A stretch of DNA of 64,000 bases from Hyphomicrobiales bacterium (GTDB taxonomy: Bacteria; Pseudomonadota; Alphaproteobacteria; Rhizobiales; Rhizobiaceae). Both the position numbers and the translations under genes were made by a program. The stretch lies in the NCBI GenBank assembly GCA_900473175.1, contig UCKM01000016.1, positions 1 through 64,000 of the forward strand, written 5' to 3'. Shown here piece by piece: positions 17,881 through 25,730 of this stretch (position 1 is the stretch's first letter; every line of letters begins with the position of its first letter). The notes beneath the pieces are model-generated. The model was given only the letters and a program-made list of their open reading frames with translations, had not been told where the DNA came from and made no database searches.

Positions 17881-19653
17881 TTAGGCCAATTCGGCCTTGA
17901 TACCGGCAGCCGTGGCAGCGTGTTCAGCCGGTATAGAAAAACGGAATACGGCGCCTCCTTCCGGATGGTTGGCAGCGGTTATCGTGCCGCCGTGGGCTTT
18001 GATGATTGACTGGCAGATGGCTAACCCTATGCCCAACCCAGCTTCTTTTGTTGTGAAGAATCCATCGAAAATCTGTTCGATGTGGTCAGGCGGGATGCCA
18101 GTGCCCGTGTCCCTGATCGAGAAGACGACGTGATCGCTCTCGTCCAAACTCGTTTCGAGATAAATCTCGCGCCGCGTTTGAGGTGCCGCTTTCATGGCTT
18201 GGAGGCTGTTGACGATCAGGTTGACAATGACTTGCTGCAACTGAATCCGATCGCCTTGGATGGGTGGAAGACTCGGCTCCAGCGTAGCCTTGATGACGAC
18301 GTTCTTGTCTTCGCTCTCGTGCCGAAGGAAAACCAGGCATTGATGAACGACATCGTTGAACTCAAGCAAAGCATTGGTGGGTGCGCGCTTGCCGGCCATG
18401 TCCTGGATCCGGCCAATAATGTCGCTGGCCCGCTGAGCACTTTCCACGACACGGGATGTCAGCTGATCGGCCTTTTCAAGATTTGGCTCGGCCTTCCTCA
18501 GATAGCGCAGGCTTGTCTGTGCATTCATCAGGATTGCCGAAAGCGGCTGCTTTATCTCATGCGCTATCGAAGTGGTCATCTCGCCCAACATGGAAAGGCG
18601 TGCCGCGTGAGAGAAGTCCGCTTCGATTTTCCGCAACTTGGCTTCTGCCGCAAGGCGCCCAGAGTTGTCGATCATCACGAGGATTGTCGTGTCGGACCGT
18701 TCACCCGGTACCGGGAAACTTATCAACAACAGCACGTCCAGAAGGCTGCCGTCAAATGTCTTCACCTTCAACTCTTCGACATGGTTCCGGGCACCTGAAA
18801 AATGCGCCAGCATCACTCGTCTTGCTGCTCCGGGTGTGCCTGAGAACAGATACCGTGCCGGCCCGATGAACTCTGAGCGATGCTTTCCTCCGAAAAGGTG
18901 CATCGCTTCATCGTTGACGTCGAAAACATGTACGATATCGGTTGCAAGCTCTACCAGTTCCGGATGCTCATCCGAATAGCTAGCGATGTCAGCGACGCCG
19001 CTGGCTCTGAGGCGGTCGAAGATGCGGCCCGCAGGCCGGGCGTCGATCTGCCAGACCGGGATGGGCAAGCAGGAAATTAGGTTGCGGTAACGCTTCTGGC
19101 TCGCTTCGAGTTCGATGACAGCGCTCGGTGTATTTAACGTTGCCCTGACATAGACGAAGACCGTGTCAGGGCATCGTGGATCGGCAGACCTTGAGCCCGT
19201 CAGGACCACATGTTGCAATCGGCCAGCCACGGGAATTTCTCGAGTTTCCGGCTCTGCATCGACCTTTGAAGCCATGGCAGTGAGCAAGTCACCGAGAGCC
19301 GCACGGCTCTGCTCGGGCCACAGGCTCGCAATTGGCCGGTCCAGTACCCTGTCGCGATCTGCTGGCAGACCGAACAAGCGCATTGCTTCATCGTTCACGT
19401 CTACAATTTGGACTGCTCTGAGCAGCGTGTCCAATCGACCGGGGTGCCAATCCGGGACCTTGTCTGCACTGCCAGCGCGGATGCCTTCAAGAAAAGCTCC
19501 GGCGCGTTTGAGGTTAAATTGCCAGCAAGCCACCGGCCCATGGCGTGGTGGCGATGAGCCTTGTTCGGTTGCAAAACCTGCTAATTCCATCTGCGACCTC
19601 CGTTCAGAAAAGCGATGGTCGATCGCGTTTGCCTCGTCAGACAGTGTCATCAC
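17881..19653 (-). CDS. PAS-domain sensor histidine kinase
   Basis: Soluble kinase of 590 residues. The first ~360 residues contain two PAS-like sensor units, each with a VNDEAMxLFG box (IVDVNDEAMRLFG and VFDVNDEAMHLFG). HisKA follows with the phospho-His in SIAHEIKQPLSAI, and HATPase_c with the N-box NLIVNSLQAMKA, DTGTGIP and LGIGLAI. No transmembrane helix is seen. It is the last gene of a minus-strand cluster: FixJ-type regulator, receiver-only protein, kinase; the spacing to the receiver gene is five bases, so they are surely co-transcribed. The arrangement mirrors the cluster at 568-3849 with the order changed. Confidence 0.92.
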   Translation of the reverse strand: MMTLSDEANAIDHRFSERRSQMELAGFATEQGSSPPRHGPVACWQFNLKRAGAFLEGIRAGSADKVPDWHPGRLDTLLRAVQIVDVNDEAMRLFGLPADRDRVLDRPIASLWPEQSRAALGDLLTAMASKVDAEPETREIPVAGRLQHVVLTGSRSADPRCPDTVFVYVRATLNTPSAVIELEASQKRYRNLISCLPIPVWQIDARPAGRIFDRLRASGVADIASYSDEHPELVELATDIVHVFDVNDEAMHLFGGKHRSEFIGPARYLFSGTPGAARRVMLAHFSGARNHVEELKVKTFDGSLLDVLLLISFPVPGERSDTTILVMIDNSGRLAAEAKLRKIEADFSHAARLSMLGEMTTSIAHEIKQPLSAILMNAQTSLRYLRKAEPNLEKADQLTSRVVESAQRASDIIGRIQDMAGKRAPTNALLEFNDVVHQCLVFLRHESEDKNVVIKATLEPSLPPIQGDRIQLQQVIVNLIVNSLQAMKAAPQTRREIYLETSLDESDHVVFSIRDTGTGIPPDHIEQIFDGFFTTKEAGLGIGLAICQSIIKAHGGTITAANHPEGGAVFRFSIPAEHAATAAGIKAELA

Positions 19654-19658
19654 GCCTC

Positions 19659-20042
19659 TCAGATCGAAACATCGGTCGATCCATTTGATCGTCGATTGAG
19701 TGCGGAAATGATGTGCCTGTATAGAACATCGTCGTCGATCGGCTTACTCAGAAATGCGACCGCCCCTGAGCGAAGTGCCTGCAACCTTTCTTCGGGGGCT
19801 GATTGCGCGGAAATGAAGATTATGGGCAATCCCGAATCGGCGGACGTCAGCTTTTGCTGTAGCTGGAGTCCGCTCATGCCTTTCATGTTGAGGTCGGTGA
19901 TCAGGCAGTCGAACCGATCTAGGGTATGTGCTGCAAGGAATGGCCCTGCACCTTCGAATACCTGACACTTGAAGTCGAACACCTCGAGTAATTCCGCCAG
20001 GGCGTCGCGGACGCTCTTGTCGTCGTCGACGACTGCAATCAT
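19659..20042 (-). CDS. Single-domain response regulator (receiver only)
   Basis: Stand-alone receiver of about 127 residues beginning MIAVVDDDKSVRDAL, with the phospho-Asp in LITDLNMKGMSG, Ser in FISAQS and the Lys in FLSKPIDD. I chose ATG 20042 because receivers usually begin a few residues before the VDDD motif; a GTG at 20081 would add 13 residues, and neither has a strong ribosome binding site. It sits between a FixJ-like regulator and the histidine kinase. Part of it is duplicated, in broken form, at 21584-21720. Confidence 0.88.
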   Translation of the reverse strand: MIAVVDDDKSVRDALAELLEVFDFKCQVFEGAGPFLAAHTLDRFDCLITDLNMKGMSGLQLQQKLTSADSGLPIIFISAQSAPEERLQALRSGAVAFLSKPIDDDVLYRHIISALNRRSNGSTDVSI

Positions 20043-20233
20043 AGGAACAAGGGTCAAGATCAAAACTTTCGCGCAACTCACTGACGTTACAAGGTTTTAG
20101 TATCGGATCAACCACGGCTCCATCAAAGCCATACGAAAGTCTAGGCCGAGTAATCATGACGTATGTCCGCAGGTATCGACTGCCATGCCCGAACCAGGTG
20201 GGTGAGGAATGGCGTCTTCATCTTTTTCATCAC
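19924..20233. repeat. Segmental duplication, intact copy
   Basis: This ~310-base segment, covering the 5' part of the receiver-only gene, the short intergenic stretch and the 3' end of the FixJ-like regulator gene, recurs in the same orientation at 21584-21892 with only scattered substitutions and one single-base deletion over most of its length. Here both genes are intact, so this is the source or the preserved copy. The two copies are 1,660 bases apart at the left edge. Confidence 0.9.
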
Positions 20234-20824
20234 GCTGCTTCGGTGAAGCTTCACCGTGATTTCCGAAATGTTCAGAGCGAACGCTATCTGTTTGCTGAGC
20301 GCTCCCGCCACGACGCACGCCATGACCTGCCGTTCGCGAGGAGTGAGGGTCGCGTAAAGTGCGATATTGGTGTTGGATGTGAGCTGTTCCGCTCGCTTAT
20401 CCTTGTCGATTTCTATGGCTCGGTTCACCGCGTCGAGCAGCGTCTGGTCGCGGACGGGTTTGGTCAGGAACTCGACCGCGCCCGCCTTCATCGCCTGTAC
20501 CGTCATTGGAATGTCGCCGTGGCCAGTGAGGAAAATGATTGACGCCGAGATGCCGCTCGCCGTCAAGCGAGATTGAAAGTCAAGACCACTCAAACCCGGC
20601 ATTCGAACATCAAGGATCATGCAACCCGGTCGGTCCAGTATGTCGGCATCCATAAGCGCTTGTGTCGAGGCGAACCCGGCGGCCTCGATACCGACAGATG
20701 CCAACAGCTCGCAAATCGAAAGCCGCAACGATTCGTCGTCATCGACCACCAACACAATGGGATCTGGTTCGTAACTAGTTCGAGTTTCCCTTGCGCTGTG
20801 TATATTCCCTGATGAAATGTTCAT
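20141..20824 (-). CDS. FixJ-type response regulator (REC-LuxR HTH)
   Basis: Transcriptional regulator of 227 residues: receiver domain with VVDDDES, phospho-Asp in MILDVRMPGLSG, Thr in LTGHGDIPMTV and Lys in LTKPVRD, followed by a LuxR-type HTH (LTPRERQVM ... ALNISEITVKLHRSSVM). It heads the minus-strand regulator-receiver-kinase cluster. It is a clear paralogue of the regulator at 3130-3849, sharing most of the alpha4-beta5 region. The last ~35 codons are also present as a fragment at about 21801-21900. DNA targets are unknown. Confidence 0.92.
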   Translation of the reverse strand: MNISSGNIHSARETRTSYEPDPIVLVVDDDESLRLSICELLASVGIEAAGFASTQALMDADILDRPGCMILDVRMPGLSGLDFQSRLTASGISASIIFLTGHGDIPMTVQAMKAGAVEFLTKPVRDQTLLDAVNRAIEIDKDKRAEQLTSNTNIALYATLTPRERQVMACVVAGALSKQIAFALNISEITVKLHRSSVMKKMKTPFLTHLVRAWQSIPADIRHDYSA

Positions 20825-20970
20825 TCTTACCTCCGATGCCTTGCGCGGCCTTACGCTGCAGATCGCGAAAGTTTAGCTGTCTGACACCCATTTTCAGCCC
20901 GTCGGCTGGCGGCCGGAAAAAATAGGTCTCTGAACTTTGCCGATGCACCCGCTGTCTCCAGGATGACTGT

Positions 20971-21495
20971 TCATGCTTTGTCGGGCTTGCGACCGCGAGA
21001 CTGAATCCGGTCGTCGAGCCAATCACGAATCTCGTTCGAAAATTCAGGTGGTGCCTTACGCTCTAAAACCTGCATCACATCTGCGAGCGACTGACTGGCC
21101 AATGAATCGCGCATTGCTTTCTCTGCGCGCAAAATCACCGCATGGATCGCACACACACCTTCCGTCGCCCATTTCGGCGGACGGTCAGCGAATACGGCAC
21201 AGCGACCGCGGATTTCCTGGCAATCGTATAGGGGCTTATTTCCCTCGATCGCATCCACAACCTCCAGAATGCTGATCTTCTCGGGCGCTTTAGCAAGCAG
21301 GTATCCTCCGCGCATCCCTTCCGATGCCCGTACAATCCCAGCCTTTTCGAGCTTCGGGAAGATTTTCGCTACGAAGCTCGGGGAGATGCCCTGTAGATCG
21401 GCCAAGTCGCGGCTGCTCACGGGCGGGCCTGTAGGGCCGGCCAGCCAGAGCAGGCAGTGCAATCCATACTCCACACTTACAGTTAAATGCGTCAT
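20971..21495 (-). CDS. Rrf2-family transcriptional regulator
   Basis: Winged-helix regulator of 174 residues starting MTHLTVSVEYGLHCLLWLA, typical of Rrf2 proteins (IscR, NsrR, RirA, CymR). The recognition-helix region (VSSRDLADLQGISPSFVAKIFPKLEKAGIV) and the wing (GGYLLAKAPEKISILEVVDAIEG) are clear. Three cysteines lie where family members bind an Fe-S cluster (YDCQEIRGRC, and GVCAIH), so redox, iron or NO sensing is plausible. A GTG two codons upstream (21501) is an alternative start. A perfect 9-bp dyad sits right before the start (21498-21520), suggesting autoregulation. Confidence 0.93.
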   Translation of the reverse strand: MTHLTVSVEYGLHCLLWLAGPTGPPVSSRDLADLQGISPSFVAKIFPKLEKAGIVRASEGMRGGYLLAKAPEKISILEVVDAIEGNKPLYDCQEIRGRCAVFADRPPKWATEGVCAIHAVILRAEKAMRDSLASQSLADVMQVLERKAPPEFSNEIRDWLDDRIQSRGRKPDKA

Positions 21496-21497
21496 GA

Positions 21498-21520
21498 ACA
21501 CGGACTATATCAGTCCGTGT
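21498..21520. promoter_or_regulatory. Perfect inverted repeat, likely operator of the Rrf2 gene
   Basis: ACACGGACT and its exact reverse complement AGTCCGTGT are separated by five bases (ATATC). The dyad lies immediately upstream of the Rrf2 start codon, where autorepressing Rrf2 proteins commonly bind. The arm sequence does not match the operators I recall for NsrR or IscR, so the specificity is open. Confidence 0.65.
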
Positions 21521-21541
21521 CGCCGGATACAAGGAAATACT

Positions 21542-21558
21542 CGGATGATTTTCATCCG
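21542..21558. promoter_or_regulatory. Second inverted repeat upstream of Rrf2 gene
   Basis: CGGATGA and TCATCCG form a perfect 7-bp dyad with a three-base centre (TTT), about 47 bases upstream of the Rrf2 start. It lies where a -35/-10 region would be expected and may be a second operator half of the same or another regulator. It could be chance. Confidence 0.4.
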
Positions 21559-21583
21559 TGTTATTGAAGCAGATGCATCACCC

Positions 21584-21892
21584 GTATGTGCTGCAAGGAA
21601 TGGCTCTGCACCTTCGAATACCTGACACTTGAAGTCGAACACCTCGAGTATTTCGGCAGGGCGTCGCGGACGCTCTTGGCGTCGTCGACGACTGCAATCA
21701 CAGGAACAAGGGTCAAGATCAAAACTTTCGCGCAACTCACTGACGTTACAAGGTTTTAGTATCGGATCAATCACGGCTCCATCAAAGCCATACGAAAGTC
21801 TAGGCCGAGTAATCATGACGTATGTCCGCATGTATCGACTGCCATGCCCGAACCAGGTGGGTGAGGAAGGGCGTCTTCATCTTTCGCATCAA
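21584..21892 (-). pseudogene. Broken duplicate of the receiver/FixJ regulator junction
   Basis: Second copy of 19924-20233. It carries the first ~45 codons of the receiver-only gene on the minus strand (bases ~21584-21700), where a one-base deletion near 21651 shifts the frame, then the intergenic segment, then the last ~30 codons of the FixJ-like regulator (KMKTPFLTHLVRAWQSI, stop at 21800). Homology to the regulator continues weakly to about 21910 (KLHRSNLMRKM), where it joins the primase relic. Neither gene can be functional here. The join suggests a recombination event after duplication. Confidence 0.85.
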
Positions 21893-21919
21893 ATTGCTTC
21901 GATGGAGCTTTGCGATCTC

Positions 21920-22650
21920 GCCAACTTCAAGGAGGTGCAGCTCAGCCGCGTCAAGCCGGTGATCGGTCACCGGGTCAACCCGGTGCCAGCGCGTCCGATG
22001 AAAAACGTAGATTGCACCCTCGTCGTAAACGACATCCTGAAAGTGCTTTTTGAGAATATGAACCACGGCCGACGCTAAGTGAGTGGCGGATCTAGAAATT
22101 AGTTCCGAGCCGGCTCCGCTCAAATAGCGAATATCATCGGCTCTACATTAAAGCCCGTCCTACCGAGGTCACCTTTATCAGTGTACGCTCCAAATACGCC
22201 CTCGTCGGTCGCCCCGATGAGAATCGGCTCGACCTTCGGCGGGTTCAATCCGGGATCATTGACGGGCTTTGTCGTGAACCGGTCATTGTCGGCAAGTAGG
22301 ATCAATCGCGCATCAGGAAATTTCTTGCGGATATTGATCGCAACCGATTTGAGATTACCGGAATCGAAGGCGACATACACAAAGTCGCCGGTCGCCTCGT
22401 GGACACGGGCGCAGGTCGCGTAGCCTTCGCCGATGAAAACGTTGCCGCCGTTGGGCCATTGGATGATAATGTCCCTCTTTCGCGGTGCCCTTAACGAAGC
22501 GTTTGACGCCGTCGGGCTGAATAAGCTGGACCGACCAGAACGGGTTTTTCTGCCGCAGGCTTGTAAATCGGCACGGCAAATCAACCGACGCGAGCGGTCT
22601 TCTGCTTCGCCGCTATCACATGTCTTATCTGTATGGATCAAGCTGTTGCG
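21920..22650 (-). pseudogene. Decayed phage/plasmid primase (Toprim domain)
   Basis: On the minus strand, three frame segments in series give primase-like sequence. Starting from high coordinates: a strand-pair region (NPFWSVQLIQPDGVKRFVKG, ~22495-22570), then in another frame the Toprim core (VFIGEGYATCARVHEATG, VAFDSGNLKSVA, ARLILLADNDR, ~22225-22450), then a further segment (VVHILKKHFQDVVYDEG, ~21960-22090) that merges into the regulator fragment. Such Toprim proteins are replication primases of phages, plasmids and integrative elements. Frameshifts and stops show it is dead. No other phage gene is next to it. Confidence 0.75.
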
Positions 22651-22847
22651 CAGGGTGGTCAGCTGAACAACCCTTCGGTTAGGAACCGTCGCGCAGACCT
22701 GCGTCAACAACTTGCCCTGCGTCCTCGTTTTGCTCTTTATCCGGGGTTCAGCTATTGCGTTCTTGGGCGGAAATCTCTAGGGAATTTAACGTCCGATTTG
22801 GAACGGAAGGCTGCGCGCTATGGCGGCTTTTCGCTGGGAATGGTTTG

Positions 22848-22924
22848 GGTCCCGTAGCTCAGCTGGATAGAGCACCGGCCTTCTAAGCCGACGGTCGCTG
22901 GTTCGAATCCAGCCGGGATCGCCA
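22848..22924 (+). tRNA. tRNA-Arg (anticodon TCT)
   Basis: A complete cloverleaf can be folded by eye: acceptor GGTCCCG pairs with CGGGATC (one G-T pair), D-arm GCTC...GAGC, anticodon loop CTTCTAA with anticodon TCT at its centre, T-arm with GGTTCGAATCC, and an encoded CCA at 22922-22924. It reads AGA codons. tRNA-Arg genes are frequent integration targets; primase debris lies directly upstream, but I found no duplicated 3' end nearby. Confidence 0.95.
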
Positions 22925-23157
22925 CATTCTCAATGGTTTCGTTTTATTCTTTGCTGATCATCCTGCAACGGCCAGCCAGTTGTGTGTGCTTCGTCCCGAC
23001 CCGCCCGCCGAATTCTCCAAGTCCTCCAGTTGATGGTCCCAGGATCGCGTTGGCACTTGAAATGCTGTTGGCTGTCGTCACGTGCGGTCGCGACTCGTTT
23101 GCAAAGATGATAGGTAGCGCAGACGGTCACACGAAAATCAAATCGGGGAATACTGAC

Positions 23158-23496
23158 ATGAGATTTGCCTGCTACGTCCTTATTGCCGCCGCTCTCGTCG
23201 TTTCAACTTCATGCACGACCCCGACGGTTGACAGCAATCTGGCGACGACCTCGCTTCGAAACTCGGTCTATGATGAATGTGCATGGTCCGTCGACGCGTC
23301 TACGCTCACTCGCCTGATTCCCAACATTTCGTCGGGCCGGGACGGATTTCAGAGAATCACCAAAGCAATATGCGCTGCAGCGAAGAGTGCGCCGGCTCCG
23401 GCGTCCCCAGGAAACACTGTTACGGTTGACGTCGAGGGGAAATCCGTTCGCGGCAGGTTCCTCGCGCCTGGAGAGAAATTCGAACAAGCGTCATAG
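23158..23496 (+). CDS. Small putative lipoprotein (112 aa)
   Basis: Unknown function. The N-terminus MRFACYVLIAAALVVSTSC is a signal peptide ending in a slightly non-canonical lipobox (STSC), after which about 90 residues of mature protein follow, with VDVEGKSVRGRFLAPGEKF near the end. GGGGA lies nine bases before the ATG at 23158; the frame is open further upstream but that part lacks protein character. It is the first gene after tRNA-Arg. The gap up to the next gene (23497-23718) shows nothing firm. Confidence 0.7.
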   Translation: MRFACYVLIAAALVVSTSCTTPTVDSNLATTSLRNSVYDECAWSVDASTLTRLIPNISSGRDGFQRITKAICAAAKSAPAPASPGNTVTVDVEGKSVRGRFLAPGEKFEQAS

Positions 23497-23718
23497 CCCA
23501 ACCATCCGAAAGTCGATATGCCCATGCAAAAAGTGGCGTCTAGCGCTCCGCCAAAAGCGGTAGGCTCTTGCCTGTCATACTTCTTTTGGGGCAATGGGTA
23601 TGCTCTTTCTGTTTTGAACAAGCACCTTTCTGGAGAATTTCTTCCCTTCGGCGTTTATGTAGGATCACACTCAGTGACCTTGATAAAAATAGGGCGGTAA
23701 GCCCAGGGGAGGGTAACC

Positions 23719-24558
23719 ATGTCAGACACGGAACGGCACCAACCACGCGACCGGGCGAGACGCCACTTTCTAGGCGTGGTCCTTTCCGCAAGTGCCAGGG
23801 TGGCAGCGATCAGCGCGGCGGCGGGGACGATTGTTTCTTTGCCAGCGCAGGCCATGGGACACAAATGGTGGAAAAGACAGGACGGCCCCACGCGCAGTCC
23901 CACGCCAACTAATCAGAACTGCTTTCTCCGCGGCACCGGTATCATGACCCCGACAGGCGAGGCGCGTATCGAGGATCTGAGCATCGGCGATCTTGTTGAA
24001 ACGGTGCGCGGCAAAGCCATGGCGGTCAAATGGATCGGCCGCCAGTGCTACAAAAAGAGCGGCCCGTCATGGCCTGACAACGTGATGCCAATCCGCATCG
24101 CACGCCAGGCTCTCGACCAGCGCACACCGCATCAGGACCTTTATCTCTCTCCCAATCATGCACTGTTCATCGATGGCGTCCTCATCCGCGTGAAGGACCT
24201 GGTCAATGGGATCTCGATTGCGCCTGCCCTTCCGGCGGGCCACGAGAGAATCGAGTATTTCCACATTGTGCTTGACACCCATGAAGTGATCTTCGCCGAG
24301 GGAGCGCCGGCCGAGACCTTCCTTGTCAGGGCAAGCAACCACGAGAACTTCACGAATTTCGCTGAATACGAGCGCCTCTATCCTGCTGATACGCGTGCGG
24401 CGATGACGCCCTTTGCGCCGATCATAGGCTATGAAGGTGGGCGAGAGCACCTGAAGGCGCTGCTTCGCCTTGGGGTATCCCGATTTATCCAGCTGCGCGA
24501 TCCTGTCCAGGACGCCTCCGAAAGGATTGCGGCGCGCGCCGGGCACCGCGTCAGCTGA
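23719..24558 (+). CDS. Hint-domain (hedgehog/intein) protein with Tat-like leader
   Basis: A 279-residue protein with a Hint_2-type domain. After an N-terminal leader with RARRHFLGVVLSASARVAAISAAAG (twin-arginine-like, AxA site LPAQA near residue 45), a basic linker leads to NCFLRGTGIMTPTGEARIEDLSIGD, in which the Cys is the splice-type nucleophile, and later HQDLYLSPNHALFIDGVLIRVKDLVNG, the conserved HxD/NHAL block. The ~75 residues after the Hint core may be the remaining partner domain. Such proteins are common in alphaproteobacteria, usually linked to exported or self-processing proteins. There is no recognisable extein pair, so autocleavage rather than splicing is more plausible. Confidence 0.85.
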   Translation: MSDTERHQPRDRARRHFLGVVLSASARVAAISAAAGTIVSLPAQAMGHKWWKRQDGPTRSPTPTNQNCFLRGTGIMTPTGEARIEDLSIGDLVETVRGKAMAVKWIGRQCYKKSGPSWPDNVMPIRIARQALDQRTPHQDLYLSPNHALFIDGVLIRVKDLVNGISIAPALPAGHERIEYFHIVLDTHEVIFAEGAPAETFLVRASNHENFTNFAEYERLYPADTRAAMTPFAPIIGYEGGREHLKALLRLGVSRFIQLRDPVQDASERIAARAGHRVS

Positions 24559-24607
24559 GACCGGATTACAGGGTGGCAATTGCATGGCCGTTGTCGCCTA
24601 GAGAACC

Positions 24608-25375
24608 TTAATGTTCGGAGACGATCTTGCCTTGCAGGCAATGACCGCCATCGATCGTTATGACAGCTCCATTGATGTAACTGCTGGCGTCCGACGCCAG
24701 CATCAGAACCGCGCCGTCGATATCCTCGGGTTCACCCAGCCGTCGCATCGGGTTCTTGCCCTTGAGGAATTCCTTGGCGGGTCCGTCCATGATTACATCG
24801 TTGAGTCTGGTTGGAAACCAGCCCGGCGCAATCGCATTAACCCGGATCCCGTGCGGCGCCCATTCAAGTGCCAAGGACCGTGTCATCTGCGATACTGCAG
24901 CCTTCGACATTGCGTAGGCTGCCGATCCCTTGATCGGTGCATCGGCGAGAATACTGGATAGATTGATGATCGATCCGCCGACACCCTTGGCGATCATTCG
25001 TTTGGCCGCTTCCTGGGCAACGAAAAATGACGCTTCGACATTCACTTCGAAAATACGGCGCAACTGTTCGCGGGTCGTTGTCAGAGCCCGCTCGACTGTC
25101 GCTACGCCTGCGTTGTTGAATACCACGGTTACGGTACCGAGACCGCGCTCCGCTTCATTAAAGGAGCGCTGAAGATCGGCAGCATCCGTAACATCGGCAA
25201 TGATATTCATGATGTTTGATCGCTGCGCATTATCGGGGGCAGGCGTGAGTGAGATCGATACGACATTGGCACCCTGGGCGGCTAGCACCTGAACCATTCT
25301 CAGACCCAACCCGGATGAACCGCCGGTTACCGCAATGGTTTTGCCTGCAACTGAAATAGACGAGGTATCTGTCAT
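24608..25375 (-). CDS. SDR-family oxidoreductase
   Basis: Classical short-chain dehydrogenase/reductase, 255 residues, using NAD(P)(H). The Rossmann motif TGGSSGLGLRM, the NNAGVAT box, catalytic Ser in NLSSILAD, YAMSK (Tyr-x3-Lys) and the PGWFPT segment are all present; the C-terminus has YINGAVITIDGG. The ATG at 25375 has AGGTG five bases upstream; the longer frame to 25522 has no support. Substrate unknown; the pattern is of the 3-oxoacyl-reductase/gluconate dehydrogenase-like group. It converges with the Hint gene. Confidence 0.93.
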   Translation of the reverse strand: MTDTSSISVAGKTIAVTGGSSGLGLRMVQVLAAQGANVVSISLTPAPDNAQRSNIMNIIADVTDAADLQRSFNEAERGLGTVTVVFNNAGVATVERALTTTREQLRRIFEVNVEASFFVAQEAAKRMIAKGVGGSIINLSSILADAPIKGSAAYAMSKAAVSQMTRSLALEWAPHGIRVNAIAPGWFPTRLNDVIMDGPAKEFLKGKNPMRRLGEPEDIDGAVLMLASDASSYINGAVITIDGGHCLQGKIVSEH

Positions 25376-25730
25376 CGAACACCTAAATTGAAATGCCTGC
25401 GATAGAGGTCGAACAAGGGGGCCCGTCCTTTGCAACGAGGATGATGCGGCATTGCTGCCGTCGGCGAAACGCTCTGTCGCAACACCAGCACCATACCGAT
25501 AACGCGAAAGGCACACCTTCACAAATGCGATCGTTAATTGGTGGCGAAGGCGTGACGTCAGAAGTCACCTTTGAAATAGCGATTAAGAACTACCTCGAGT
25601 GTTCGGCCTGCGACATGCCATCGTCGGCAGGGGTCAACCGAGGATCGCCGCCCTCTATCGCGCAGGGTTGATTATTGGTTTGATAGATGCGATTTGCGGG
25701 GCCATTTGATCCTCATAGGGGAAGCCGGAC
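25376..25730. other. Intergenic region, no gene seen
   Basis: About 355 bases between the divergent SDR and GT25 genes. Frames on both strands are rich in rare starts and lack ribosome binding sites. It should contain the two promoters, which I could not place; a TGACGTCA palindrome occurs near 25552 but its meaning is unknown. Confidence 0.35.

Noticed and set aside
20825-20970. Small gene between the FixJ-like regulator and Rrf2
   Set aside because: The open frame there lacks a ribosome binding site and overlaps the end of Rrf2.
23518-23700. 60-codon plus-strand frame before the Hint gene
   Set aside because: No ribosome binding site or recognisable features; could not be separated from chance.
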